From Promethearchaeia archaeon (lineage in GTDB: Archaea > Asgardarchaeota > Lokiarchaeia > Sigyniarchaeales > SOKP01): 64,000 nucleotides of DNA. A model generated the notes under the pieces. The model did not search any database and was not told the DNA's origin. It worked only from the letters and a program-made list of their open reading frames with translations. The stretch lies in NCBI GenBank assembly GCA_029856155.1, contig JAHQWL010000103.1, positions 1 to 64,000 of the forward strand, written 5' to 3'. Positions 44,740 through 51,607 of this stretch are shown in pieces. Within the stretch, counting starts at the first letter, position 1; each line of letters begins with the position of its first letter. Position numbers and translations under genes: made by a program.

Positions 44740-45663
44740 TTAGATAACTTCTAATATTGTTCTTTTCGTAGAACTAAGCTCTTTTTCATTAGAATAAGTA
44801 AATTCTTTTATAATTACATTGGATAATTTGATACTATTACCATCTTCAATCTTTTTAACGCATTCCACAGCTTGCAACCCCCAAATATTAACTCTAATTG
44901 AGCTTGTATCATCACTTAAAATGAGCTTCAATAGAAAAGATTTCTCACCATTCTTTAATGTTAATTCTTTAAATTCTTGAACTTGAACAATACCCTTGAC
45001 AAAACGTATAAAGCCTTCCTTACTATATAATTCCTCTATTGTGAATTTAGAGGGGACTGGTTTAGAAACCCTTTTCTCAATAGACTTGGAGTGATCCACA
45101 TTCTTAACTTCGGGTAAAATTATTCCCTTTGGAGCCAATATTAGCTTTCCTTGCCTACTTAAATGCACTTCTAAATTATCCTTAATTCCTTTTTTAGAAT
45201 AAGCTCCAACAACTTGGATAATCTCTCCTGTCTGAAAAAATTGATTAGAAATAATCTCTGTTTGGTCATTCCACAACACAACCTTAACACAATCAGATTG
45301 ATCACAAATTTGAAATGAGCCAACTGTTCCTGGAGTCCCATCTTTCCTTAAAAATTCTTTTTTCCCCTGAATTTCAGTTATCCTTCCTGCTATGACAATA
45401 TTTCTCATATTTTCAGTAATATTAGAGATAGGTATTGCGAAGTCATTATAATCTATAATATCTTCTGTTATGCGATCTAAAATCTCATTATTTTCTGAAG
45501 AATCAACTTTGACTCCATTCTCTTTTGCGATTAAATATAAGATTGCTTGTTTGTTCATGAAACCTTGGAATTCAGTTTCTTTTTCCTTAACTTGTGCCGT
45601 AAGATCATCCTCACTCATTCCTGCATCCAACAACGCCTGGTAAATTTCTTCAGCTCGTTCCAC
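44740..45663 (-). CDS. RPA-like single-stranded DNA-binding protein with two OB folds
   Basis: A 307-residue protein. Residues about 75-170 form an OB fold of archaeal RPA type (MRNIVIAGRITEIQGKKEF, GSFQICDQSDCVKVVLWND, GEIIQVVGAYSK). A second OB fold spans about 205-300 (FIRFVKGIVQVQEFKEL, LILSDDTSSIRVNIWG). The first 50 residues are helical, probably for oligomer contacts. It should coat single-stranded DNA in replication or repair. The start is GTG 45663 with AAAGGTGTGA upstream and a TATA box about 35 nt before it. No zinc finger is visible. Confidence 0.82.
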   Translation of the reverse strand: MERAEEIYQALLDAGMSEDDLTAQVKEKETEFQGFMNKQAILYLIAKENGVKVDSSENNEILDRITEDIIDYNDFAIPISNITENMRNIVIAGRITEIQGKKEFLRKDGTPGTVGSFQICDQSDCVKVVLWNDQTEIISNQFFQTGEIIQVVGAYSKKGIKDNLEVHLSRQGKLILAPKGIILPEVKNVDHSKSIEKRVSKPVPSKFTIEELYSKEGFIRFVKGIVQVQEFKELTLKNGEKSFLLKLILSDDTSSIRVNIWGLQAVECVKKIEDGNSIKLSNVIIKEFTYSNEKELSSTKRTILEVI

Positions 45664-45687
45664 TGTATTATTTCACACCTTTCTATT

Positions 45688-45921
45688 TTATTCATATATA
45701 AAAGGAAAATTGCTTTGTCTATCATTCATATTAAATTTTGAAAGATTAACTTGTTCTGGAGTATTTAGAGGATATATTTCAGGATTTATGTTACAATTCC
45801 ATGAATACACGTGTCTATCATTATTAAATACTACACCAAACTCATTAGAGTGATGAATACAAACGGAAAATTTCCTTCTTCCATATGAATTTATACTTCT
45901 AAATTCATGTTCTAATGACAT
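45688..45921 (-). CDS. Small protein of unknown function
   Basis: A 77-residue protein. GTGATG lies 4-10 nt before ATG 45921, and a CTTTATATA promoter lies about 57 nt upstream. These two signals support a real gene. The sequence is rich in Asn, His and aromatic residues, with two cysteines and no recognisable domain. Its 3' end overlaps the promoter region of the RPA-like gene. Confidence 0.5.
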   Translation of the reverse strand: MSLEHEFRSINSYGRRKFSVCIHHSNEFGVVFNNDRHVYSWNCNINPEIYPLNTPEQVNLSKFNMNDRQSNFPFIYE

Positions 45922-45977
45922 TTTACATCACTTTCTTTTAATTTTAGAATTATTCTGGAAGAATATTACAAGGAGTC

Positions 45978-45993
45978 TATATAAAGAAAAAAT
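45978..45993 (-). promoter_or_regulatory. Promoter of the 77-residue gene
   Basis: On the minus strand ATTTTTTCTTTATATAG is almost the same as the promoter at 42536 and lies 57 nt before ATG 45921. Confidence 0.45.
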
Positions 45994-46010
45994 GCAAAGC
46001 CAAAAATCAA

Positions 46011-46619
46011 TTACTCTGATAAACTTTTGATAAATTTAGAAGTCAAACCAATTTTGTTACGAGTTCTGTGAAATGCATAAGCAGAGCAACTACATAATGC
46101 TCTTAAATTTGACTGAATTATTTTTTGAGGTTCACTTTTAGCAATCAAATCAGTTATAAATATAACAATTGTTAATTGAGTCATTAATTGCGGCCAAAAA
46201 AATAAGGTATCTAACTTGTCTTTTAATCTTCGAGCATTTTCTTTTGCTCGTTTGTAATCGAACACTGGAGCTAGCCGGTAAAATCTATGTAAAATAATGT
46301 TAATAATTTGGTTTTGGTCTCTAGCATGGAGCACCTTTGGATTGTTATTGATAAATTTTCTGAAATTTAGCAAACCAATTAAAAATTCACTGATAAACTT
46401 ATGAACAAGTTTAACTGGAATGTTTAAGGCTTCACTTATGCGCTTATTTTCGGAAGTTGTTATGACTCTTACCTTTTCTCTAATTGTTAAAAAAGAAATA
46501 TTTCGAAACAAGTAATTTAATATAATTGGTTTTAATTTATTCTGAGACTTATAAAAGTTATTATAATAATCATTTATACTGTCTAATTCGAAGCTTTCCT
46601 TTTTTAATGTCTGAGTCAT
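46011..46619 (-). CDS. Possible TFB-related protein lacking the zinc ribbon
   Basis: A 202-residue basic helical protein. The last 60 residues (TQLTIVIFITDLIAKSEPQK, then SAYAFHRTRNKIGL) have the rhythm of a TFIIB cyclin repeat ending in its HTH. The 57658 TFB has a comparable stretch (LISSISVLCSCKDKVSISS, then NRLGIRMSTIQSQVKKR). Residues 60-100 may be a weaker first repeat. It has no zinc ribbon or B-reader, so if it is a TFB relative it cannot recruit polymerase alone. Promoter GTTTAAATA lies 52 nt upstream. The assignment is tentative. Confidence 0.5.
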   Translation of the reverse strand: MTQTLKKESFELDSINDYYNNFYKSQNKLKPIILNYLFRNISFLTIREKVRVITTSENKRISEALNIPVKLVHKFISEFLIGLLNFRKFINNNPKVLHARDQNQIINIILHRFYRLAPVFDYKRAKENARRLKDKLDTLFFWPQLMTQLTIVIFITDLIAKSEPQKIIQSNLRALCSCSAYAFHRTRNKIGLTSKFIKSLSE

Positions 46620-46670
46620 GATTTCCTCAATGTTTCAATTAAATCTTAATAAATGTTTATAACAAGTGTA

Positions 46671-46685
46671 TTTAAACAAAAAATA
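46671..46685 (-). promoter_or_regulatory. Promoter of the TFB-related gene
   Basis: On the minus strand TTATTTTTTGTTTAAATACA is found 52 nt before ATG 46619, matching the local promoter pattern. Confidence 0.45.
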
Positions 46686-46725
46686 AGTAAAAGTGCTAAA
46701 GGTGTTTCATATTAAAAGAAAAAAT

Positions 46726-47820
46726 TTAGAGAAGATTATCTAATGTAATTTGGAATTTTCGCGGTTTTTGTCTCTGATGAATAAAAAATTCTCTAGAAGC
46801 AGTATAATTTTTTTCAAAGATATCCAGGTTTTTCTCAACACGTTCTTTATTGAGATAATGTTCTTCACATAATAAAGATAATACTCTTGTTTTATTTGCT
46901 GGATTCCAAAATATATTGTCAATTTGTTCATTTATATGAGGAAACAAAAATATTTTTCTCACTTTTTTTATTATATCAGGATTTAACTCACCAAAATCGT
47001 AATTATTATATTCTTTTAGAATAAGGGTCTCAATGGATTTGTATTTTCGAATAAGTTGTAATGCTTTTTTTGATCCAATACCATCAATCCCTGGAAAATA
47101 ATCTATACCAACTAATATCCCAATATCAATGAGTTGAAAAATTGAAATCCCTAAATTCTTTAAATTCTTCTGTAAATCAATTGAGACTGGTTGTATCTTT
47201 TTGTATCTCCATTTTCCCTGAATTTTCCTCTTTAACGATTTCGAGAGATTTTGAATAACATAAGGGCATCCAAATAAGAGTGAATCGAAATCTTGGGAAT
47301 TTGAGAAATTTGCGATTTTTTGTTTTACTAAGAATGCACATTGAGATTCTGCTGAAGCGGGAGAATCTATAAAAGGAATACCCAAAGCTCCCAGAAGTTG
47401 TTTTGATTCTTCTATTATATTCTGCCACATATATTCTTTACTTAAGGCAATTTTTCTTGCTAAATCTCTGTTGTGCTGACTTATAGCTTCCTTATACCAT
47501 TTTCGAATAAAAATGAAATCTTTTAACTGATCTTTTGTTATCACTTTTTTCAGTTCAGAAACTTTTCCATCAAAACAAAAAATAGGAAATATTCTCTTAC
47601 TATAATAAAAATTCACTCGATACAATAAACCATATAAGTGTGATATTGGTCTCTGCGTTCTGTCTAAAATCAATCCCGCGTCAGTTCCATCTGAGTCTTT
47701 GCGAGCAAAGGTGAATAGCCCCATTATAATATTCGGAGCATCAATCGCTATAATTTTACCCTTTAAGTCTTGATATTCAAGTTGCTTTCGAACTATAATG
47801 TTTTGAAGTTTAACTCCCAT
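46726..47820 (-). CDS. fen: Flap endonuclease FEN-1 (XPG family), with one altered active-site position
   Basis: A 364-residue structure-specific nuclease removing 5' flaps in replication and repair. It has the N-terminal MGVKL and IIAIDAPN (Asp27), CFDGK (Asp84), NSQDFDSLLFG (Asp177, Asp179) and the helix-hairpin-helix GIDYFPGIDGIGSKKALQLI. The C-terminal QITLDNLL resembles a weak PCNA-binding box. In canonical enzymes the internal motif is EGEAQ, with two metal-binding glutamates; here it is SAESQ (156-160), so the first glutamate is a serine. Activity may be reduced or shifted. The promoter is 26 nt upstream, so the leader is almost absent. Confidence 0.85.
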   Translation of the reverse strand: MGVKLQNIIVRKQLEYQDLKGKIIAIDAPNIIMGLFTFARKDSDGTDAGLILDRTQRPISHLYGLLYRVNFYYSKRIFPIFCFDGKVSELKKVITKDQLKDFIFIRKWYKEAISQHNRDLARKIALSKEYMWQNIIEESKQLLGALGIPFIDSPASAESQCAFLVKQKIANFSNSQDFDSLLFGCPYVIQNLSKSLKRKIQGKWRYKKIQPVSIDLQKNLKNLGISIFQLIDIGILVGIDYFPGIDGIGSKKALQLIRKYKSIETLILKEYNNYDFGELNPDIIKKVRKIFLFPHINEQIDNIFWNPANKTRVLSLLCEEHYLNKERVEKNLDIFEKNYTASREFFIHQRQKPRKFQITLDNLL

Positions 47821-47845
47821 GATTAAGAAGTGCTACATAGTGTAA

Positions 47846-47861
47846 ATATAAAAAGAAAAAA
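47846..47861 (-). promoter_or_regulatory. Promoter of fen, near-leaderless
   Basis: On the minus strand CATTTTTTCTTTTTATATTT has its TATA element 26-33 nt before ATG 47820. Transcription would begin at or just before the start codon. Confidence 0.45.
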
Positions 47862-47878
47862 TGAATTTTAAAATTAAA

Positions 47879-47947
47879 TTACCATCCTTTTATAAAATGG
47901 TAAAGTCGAAAAAAGACATTAAATATATTTAACTTATTATGCTTCAT
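47879..47947 (-). CDS. 22-codon small ORF (possible leader peptide) with strong Shine-Dalgarno
   Basis: ATG 47947 opens a frame of 22 basic/aromatic codons (MKHNKLNIFNVFFRLYHFIK, then GW) ending TAA 47881-47879. GAGGTGAAC, a near-perfect Shine-Dalgarno, lies just before it, and a TATA box lies 51 nt upstream at 47998-48005. This is the same spacing as at neighbouring real genes. It sits between the zinc-ribbon gene and fen. It may be a small membrane-active peptide or a regulatory leader. Confidence 0.4.
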   Translation of the reverse strand: MKHNKLNIFNVFFRLYHFIKGW

Positions 47948-47980
47948 AGTTCACCTCTAGAATATGGTTATAGGTGAACT
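47948..47980 (-). promoter_or_regulatory. Hairpin sequestering the small ORF's Shine-Dalgarno
   Basis: AGTTCACCT (47948-47956 on the plus strand) and AGGTGAACT (47972-47980) form a perfect 9-bp stem with a 15-nt loop. In the minus-strand RNA the GGTGA ribosome site of the 22-codon ORF lies inside the stem, so folding would block its translation. It also contains the archaeal anti-SD sequence on the other arm. Confidence 0.5.
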
Positions 47981-47997
47981 TATGATCATATGAGGGT

Positions 47998-48013
47998 ATA
48001 TAAATAAAAAAAT
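47998..48013 (-). promoter_or_regulatory. Promoter of the small ORF/hairpin transcript
   Basis: On the minus strand ATTTTTTTATTTATATA reads towards the 22-codon ORF and has the local promoter form. No other start codon lies within 150 nt downstream. Confidence 0.4.
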
Positions 48014-48048
48014 GAGATTATAAAATTAGTTGTTAATGAATATCGTCT

Positions 48049-48273
48049 TTAAGTTTTTTTAAAAAGTTTTTTTCGTGTTTCTTCGTCTTTAAGCTCATCA
48101 AATGCATCAACAAAACTACTTAAATCTTCTTCTGCTAGAATATTTTCATCCTCGATGTCACTCTCAAGATCTTCAATAAAAAAGTTCAAATGGCAATGAG
48201 TACATTCAATATGATCTTCATATACAATGACATCTTCCGACTTGCACTCTGGACAGTAATATTCTGAAGGCAT
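48049..48273 (-). CDS. Small zinc-ribbon protein (paralogue of the 39296-39550 gene)
   Basis: A 74-residue protein with CxxC pairs YYCPECKS and ECTHCHLNFF. An acidic helical tail follows (ILAEEDLSSFVDAFDELKD). It shares its layout with the 39296 gene. The acidic tail and ribbon suggest an RNA-polymerase or ribosome adaptor, but that is inference. Convergent with no gene; the fen unit follows downstream. Confidence 0.68.
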   Translation of the reverse strand: MPSEYYCPECKSEDVIVYEDHIECTHCHLNFFIEDLESDIEDENILAEEDLSSFVDAFDELKDEETRKKLFKKT

Positions 48274-48602
48274 TCTAGGGATAAAAATTAGACATAACTG
48301 GATAGTTACTAATATTATTATAACTGAGAATTTAAAATTATCATTGCTGATAATTATAAAAACAAAAAAAGGGAATTTGATGGGAATTTTTTCTCACCTT
48401 CTAATACTGATTAACTTTTAGTTTTATTTCATCTTTTTAAATAAAAATCGAGTTTTGACAGTACGGCTTTTTTCTTTAAAAGTGTATGAAAAAATTATCA
48501 CACAAAATTATTAGGTAAAAATGGTGAAACACCATCTCTAAAAAAAGATATTATAATTCAATTGAAGTATTATATGACCAAAAGGCAACCTCGCGAACAT
48601 TG
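48274..48602. other. Gene-free stretch between divergent genes
   Basis: No coding frame is convincing. It holds the promoter for the zinc-ribbon gene on the minus strand and a TATA-like GTATTATATGA near 48565 for the membrane protein at 48603. A six-bp inverted repeat ATGGTG/CACCAT occurs at 48521-48535. Nothing else is seen. Confidence 0.5.
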
Positions 48603-48920
48603 ATGATGGTTATTTTTGGAATTGCTTTATTTGTACTTATTTTTTTTCCATTCTATGGCATAAGTTTAAGATTTCATCTAGGATATATATTGAAAAAACT
48701 TTTTGATACGATAGGGAGATTTTCTTTGATTGGGGGCGCATTTTTAATAATTTTGTGTTTGATAAGTGTTTTTCTTGGAAGAAAAATAAGAGTAGGATGG
48801 TTTATAGTGGCAATAGTGTTGCTATGGGTCGGTAGTTGGTCTACAGGAATTATTATTGATATCTGGGGTTTTATTATTGGTACTTCTGAGAATACCGGAG
48901 GAGGAAGTGGATACTTCTAA
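48603..48920 (+). CDS. Small membrane protein with three TM helices
   Basis: A 105-residue protein with hydrophobic helices at about 3-22, 36-56 and 64-100 and a Gly/Ser-rich C-terminus (ENTGGGSGYF). ATG 48603 replaces the TTG one codon earlier. No family is recognised. It converges on another small membrane protein gene at 48964. Confidence 0.5.
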   Translation: MMVIFGIALFVLIFFPFYGISLRFHLGYILKKLFDTIGRFSLIGGAFLIILCLISVFLGRKIRVGWFIVAIVLLWVGSWSTGIIIDIWGFIIGTSENTGGGSGYF

Positions 48921-48963
48921 TTAATTTTTGAGAATACTTTTCACTTAATTTGATAAAGCAATA

Positions 48964-49182
48964 TCAATAAATTCGAAAATATCTTAATCCTGTATTAATC
49001 CCGCAGACTGTTAATAGAATAATTGAAACAACAACAACTCCTATCATTTTATGACGCTGAAATTGTCCTAAAAATAGCCATCCAAGAATCCCTATAATCA
49101 ATCCAAGCAGTCCGATTATTGAACCTAATGCCAATAGAAATTTAATTGCTTCTCCTATCTGATCAAAATAATCAAACATCAT
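48964..49182 (-). CDS. Small membrane protein with two TM helices
   Basis: A 72-residue protein with helices at about 12-35 and 45-65. A TATA box (TTTATAAATA on the minus strand, 49206-49215) lies 24-33 nt before ATG 49182, supporting expression. It is Gly/Leu-rich with no recognised domain. Confidence 0.5.
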   Translation of the reverse strand: MMFDYFDQIGEAIKFLLALGSIIGLLGLIIGILGWLFLGQFQRHKMIGVVVVSIILLTVCGINTGLRYFRIY

Positions 49183-49205
49183 TATACTACTTAATAGGAT
49201 GCTAT

Positions 49206-49221
49206 ATTTATAAATAAAAAA
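49206..49221 (-). promoter_or_regulatory. Promoter of the two-TM protein gene
   Basis: The minus strand reads TTTTTTTTATTTATAAATAT, with the TATA element 24-33 nt from ATG 49182. Confidence 0.4.
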
Positions 49222-49300
49222 AACAAATAGCCGATTATTTTTCTTTAAATATTTGAGATTTACTTAAGCTGTAATCAATCAAATATCTTGTATATCTAAT

Positions 49301-49618
49301 ATGAGAAAACTAGAAGAAATTGGTATTTGCCCTAATTGTGATTGTACAATTTCAAGTTTTAAGACCCAAAATTACAAGCGATTTGCTAAATGTGAAATCT
49401 GTGGACTTTCATATGCTTTACCAAAGAAAGGTTCAATAAGTAATTCAGCTTTAATTTGTTCAAAAAATAAATTTCCTTTATTAATTATTGAAAGACAAAA
49501 TCAACCTGCATACTTTTGGACAGATGGTCCATGTTTTAGCTGTGTAAAATATGATAAATGTGAAAATGTGAAAGAATTAATTAATGAATTTAAAGAATTA
49601 CAGGTGTATGGCTATTAA
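49301..49618 (+). CDS. Small protein with topoisomerase-type zinc ribbons
   Basis: A 105-residue protein. Two four-cysteine fingers resemble those at the C-terminus of type IA topoisomerases. The first is GICPNCDCTI then RFAKCEICGLSYALPKKG. The second is ALICSKNKFPLLI then PCFSCVKYDKC. Stand-alone versions may bind nucleic acid. Its stop codon falls inside the next gene's possible 5' region, so the two are probably an operon. Confidence 0.7.
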   Translation: MRKLEEIGICPNCDCTISSFKTQNYKRFAKCEICGLSYALPKKGSISNSALICSKNKFPLLIIERQNQPAYFWTDGPCFSCVKYDKCENVKELINEFKELQVYGY

Positions 49619-49625
49619 GAAGGTC

Positions 49626-50675
49626 ATGTCTATAAAAAATTCTAAGATTCTAATAATACTATTTATAATTATATCTTTCATCTCGCTAACAATTCTCACT
49701 AATTCTATTGGAAACTTTAGTCTTAAAAACAGAGAATCTGTTGAGAAACTACAACCACGTATGAGCGACGGTGAAAAATTAGTGGATAAAGTTTTTAACT
49801 TTACAACTGACAGAGATTATGTGACTTTCTCTAATAATATCTATTTCATTAAACCATATATCTATTATATCTCATTTCAAATCGTAACACCTCATGAATG
49901 TGATATAAATATCTCTTTATGGGATCCTGAAGGTGATAAATATGATATTTATGATAGTCGTCCGAATACAACTCTGTTAACACAATTCGAATATCAAGAG
50001 ATTCCATTCGGAGTATCGCTAACAGGAAATTATACTATAAAATTCCAAGCTCATCTAACAGAAAATCTTAATATTCATATCAAAATTATAAATAGTGGCT
50101 TGCAATGTCTTCAAGATGTTATTGAACCATCAGCTTTTAACAATAAAATTTTTTATCAAGCAAATAAGTTTAAAAATGGAGGGAATAACCCACTACATAA
50201 TGTAACTCTTAAATCAGATACACTATATAGATTCTACTTTGGAAGATATTCCCCTATAGCAGATCTATGTCAGAGTGAGACTAGAATTTTTTTTAATATA
50301 ACATCCTCTAATAATATTGAATACAAAATTTATGTTAATAAAACATTACCAGGTGTTTGTCAAGTAGAATTCTTTGATTTCGGAACTGCCGTGGAAGGGG
50401 GTTATATTATAAATATGACAATTAATTGTATGGTACCTTATGTAAATATTGCATATGCAATTGTAGAGGAAAGTAAAATTGCAGATGGCACTAATCCAAA
50501 TGATCCAGATCCTCCACCTGATGATCCCGTGAATAATACTAAAAGTGGAATCGAAGTTAGTATTCCCGTTCAATTCACTGTCGGAACATTAGCATTCATA
50601 GGATGTATTGTAAGCATACCAATTATAATTGTAGTGTATCAAAAACGAAAAAATCTATCAGGATTGAGTAATTAA
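49626..50675 (+). CDS. Cell-surface protein with signal peptide, Asp/Pro linker and C-terminal TM anchor
   Basis: A protein of about 349 residues. Its signal peptide covers residues about 8-28 (ILIILFIIISFISLTILT). Residues 40-270 are beta-rich with many N-x-S/T sites, resembling pre-peptidase C-terminal (PPC-like) domains (YISFQIVTPHECDINISLWD and later repeats). It ends with the linker NPNDPDPPPDDP, a membrane helix and a short basic tail. The layout matches the 992-residue protein at 59972. ATG 49608 and ATG 49584 are alternative starts; 49626 gives the best signal peptide. Confidence 0.72.
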   Translation: MSIKNSKILIILFIIISFISLTILTNSIGNFSLKNRESVEKLQPRMSDGEKLVDKVFNFTTDRDYVTFSNNIYFIKPYIYYISFQIVTPHECDINISLWDPEGDKYDIYDSRPNTTLLTQFEYQEIPFGVSLTGNYTIKFQAHLTENLNIHIKIINSGLQCLQDVIEPSAFNNKIFYQANKFKNGGNNPLHNVTLKSDTLYRFYFGRYSPIADLCQSETRIFFNITSSNNIEYKIYVNKTLPGVCQVEFFDFGTAVEGGYIINMTINCMVPYVNIAYAIVEESKIADGTNPNDPDPPPDDPVNNTKSGIEVSIPVQFTVGTLAFIGCIVSIPIIIVVYQKRKNLSGLSN

Positions 50676-50719
50676 ATATAAGTTAAAAAAATAAATTTCT
50701 TTTTCTTATCATTTTACAT

Positions 50720-51115
50720 ATGGAAAATCTTGAAATTATTTTTTTAGAGTTAACAAAAATCTTAGAAAATAACTCGAGGACCTTTCTAATAAAAGATTAA
50801 TATATTGGTTCTCAAGCTAAGCAAAAAAAGCCCGCATATCATTTGTATGGGAGTAAAGAAGTTAGCTTATTTGGAAAGAAACCGCAACCCACATATATTG
50901 CAGGTGTAATACAACAAAAAAACTATGTAAGCTTTTATTTCTCGCCTATTTATTCGCACCCAGATTCATTCACAGACATCAGTACAGATCTTAAAAAAGT
51001 TTTGAAGGGAAAGTCCTGCTTTAATATGATTAAAATTACGCGTCCTCTTCTCAAGGAAATTGAAGACATCCTAAAGAGGGGAATAGATAAATACAAAGAA
51101 ATTGAGTGGATATGA
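50720..51115 (+). pseudogene. DUF1801/YdhG-like protein gene interrupted by one in-frame TAA
   Basis: From ATG 50720 the frame encodes 26 residues (MENLEIIFLELTKILENN and on), meets a TAA at 50798-50800, and goes on in the same frame to TGA 51115. The second part reads KQKKPAYHLYGSKEVSLFGK, then YVSFYFSPIYSHPD and GKSCFNMIKI, the pattern of the small DUF1801/YdhG-like domain. Reading through the stop gives one protein of 131 residues, the usual length. If translated as is, only a TTG start at 50843 (90 residues) could serve. It is either decaying or carries a sequencing error. Confidence 0.65.
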
Positions 51116-51125
51116 ACTTAGATAA

Positions 51126-51506
51126 TTAAACTTTCCCATTCAATTTCAAGGCTGTATTCTGGATATTGGATAAAGAATTGTGGGGATCTGCTTTAGGCAT
51201 GATATAACACACCAGTATCCCTCCCTTAAATGGGACTAACACGACATGCCCATTTCCAGCTTTATCTGTTCCTATTATAGCTTCAGGAGTATTATAGACA
51301 ACCGCAAAATCCACTCCCATTAAATTGAGGGAGTTACTACCCTTGAGTGTATCCAGAATAGTCTTTGATTCTTTGGTTAAATCCCAATTAGCACCTTTTT
51401 GATAAATAATTTTCCCTTTACTCGACATAACGGAAACAGCAGCTACTTTATACCACTCGAGTTCCACTAATTCATCAATGATCTTTTCAACGTCAGTAAT
51501 TACCAT
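51126..51506 (-). CDS. Profilin-like actin-binding protein (Asgard type)
   Basis: A 126-residue protein that lines up with profilin along its whole length. It has helix VEKIIDELVELEWYKV, strands AAVSVMSSKGKIIYQKG, the aromatic WDLTKESKTILDTL helix, and MGVDFAVVYNTPEAIIG. Then come KAGNGHVVLVPFKGGILVCY and a final helix. Eukaryotic profilin reads AAIVGHDGAVWAQ, then KYMVIQGEPGAVIRGKKG, in the same order. Asgard profilins are known to bind actin. Roadblock proteins share a similar alpha/beta fold and are the main alternative. No actin gene lies in the window. The gene starts with ATG 51506. Confidence 0.62.
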   Translation of the reverse strand: MVITDVEKIIDELVELEWYKVAAVSVMSSKGKIIYQKGANWDLTKESKTILDTLKGSNSLNLMGVDFAVVYNTPEAIIGTDKAGNGHVVLVPFKGGILVCYIMPKADPHNSLSNIQNTALKLNGKV

Positions 51507-51607
51507 TTGTAATTACCTCAAGTTATTCATTGTTTTTAAACCTAACATAAATAAAATGTAAAGAAAATGATTAGAGAAATTGATAACTAATATTAAAAAA
51601 ATAAGAT

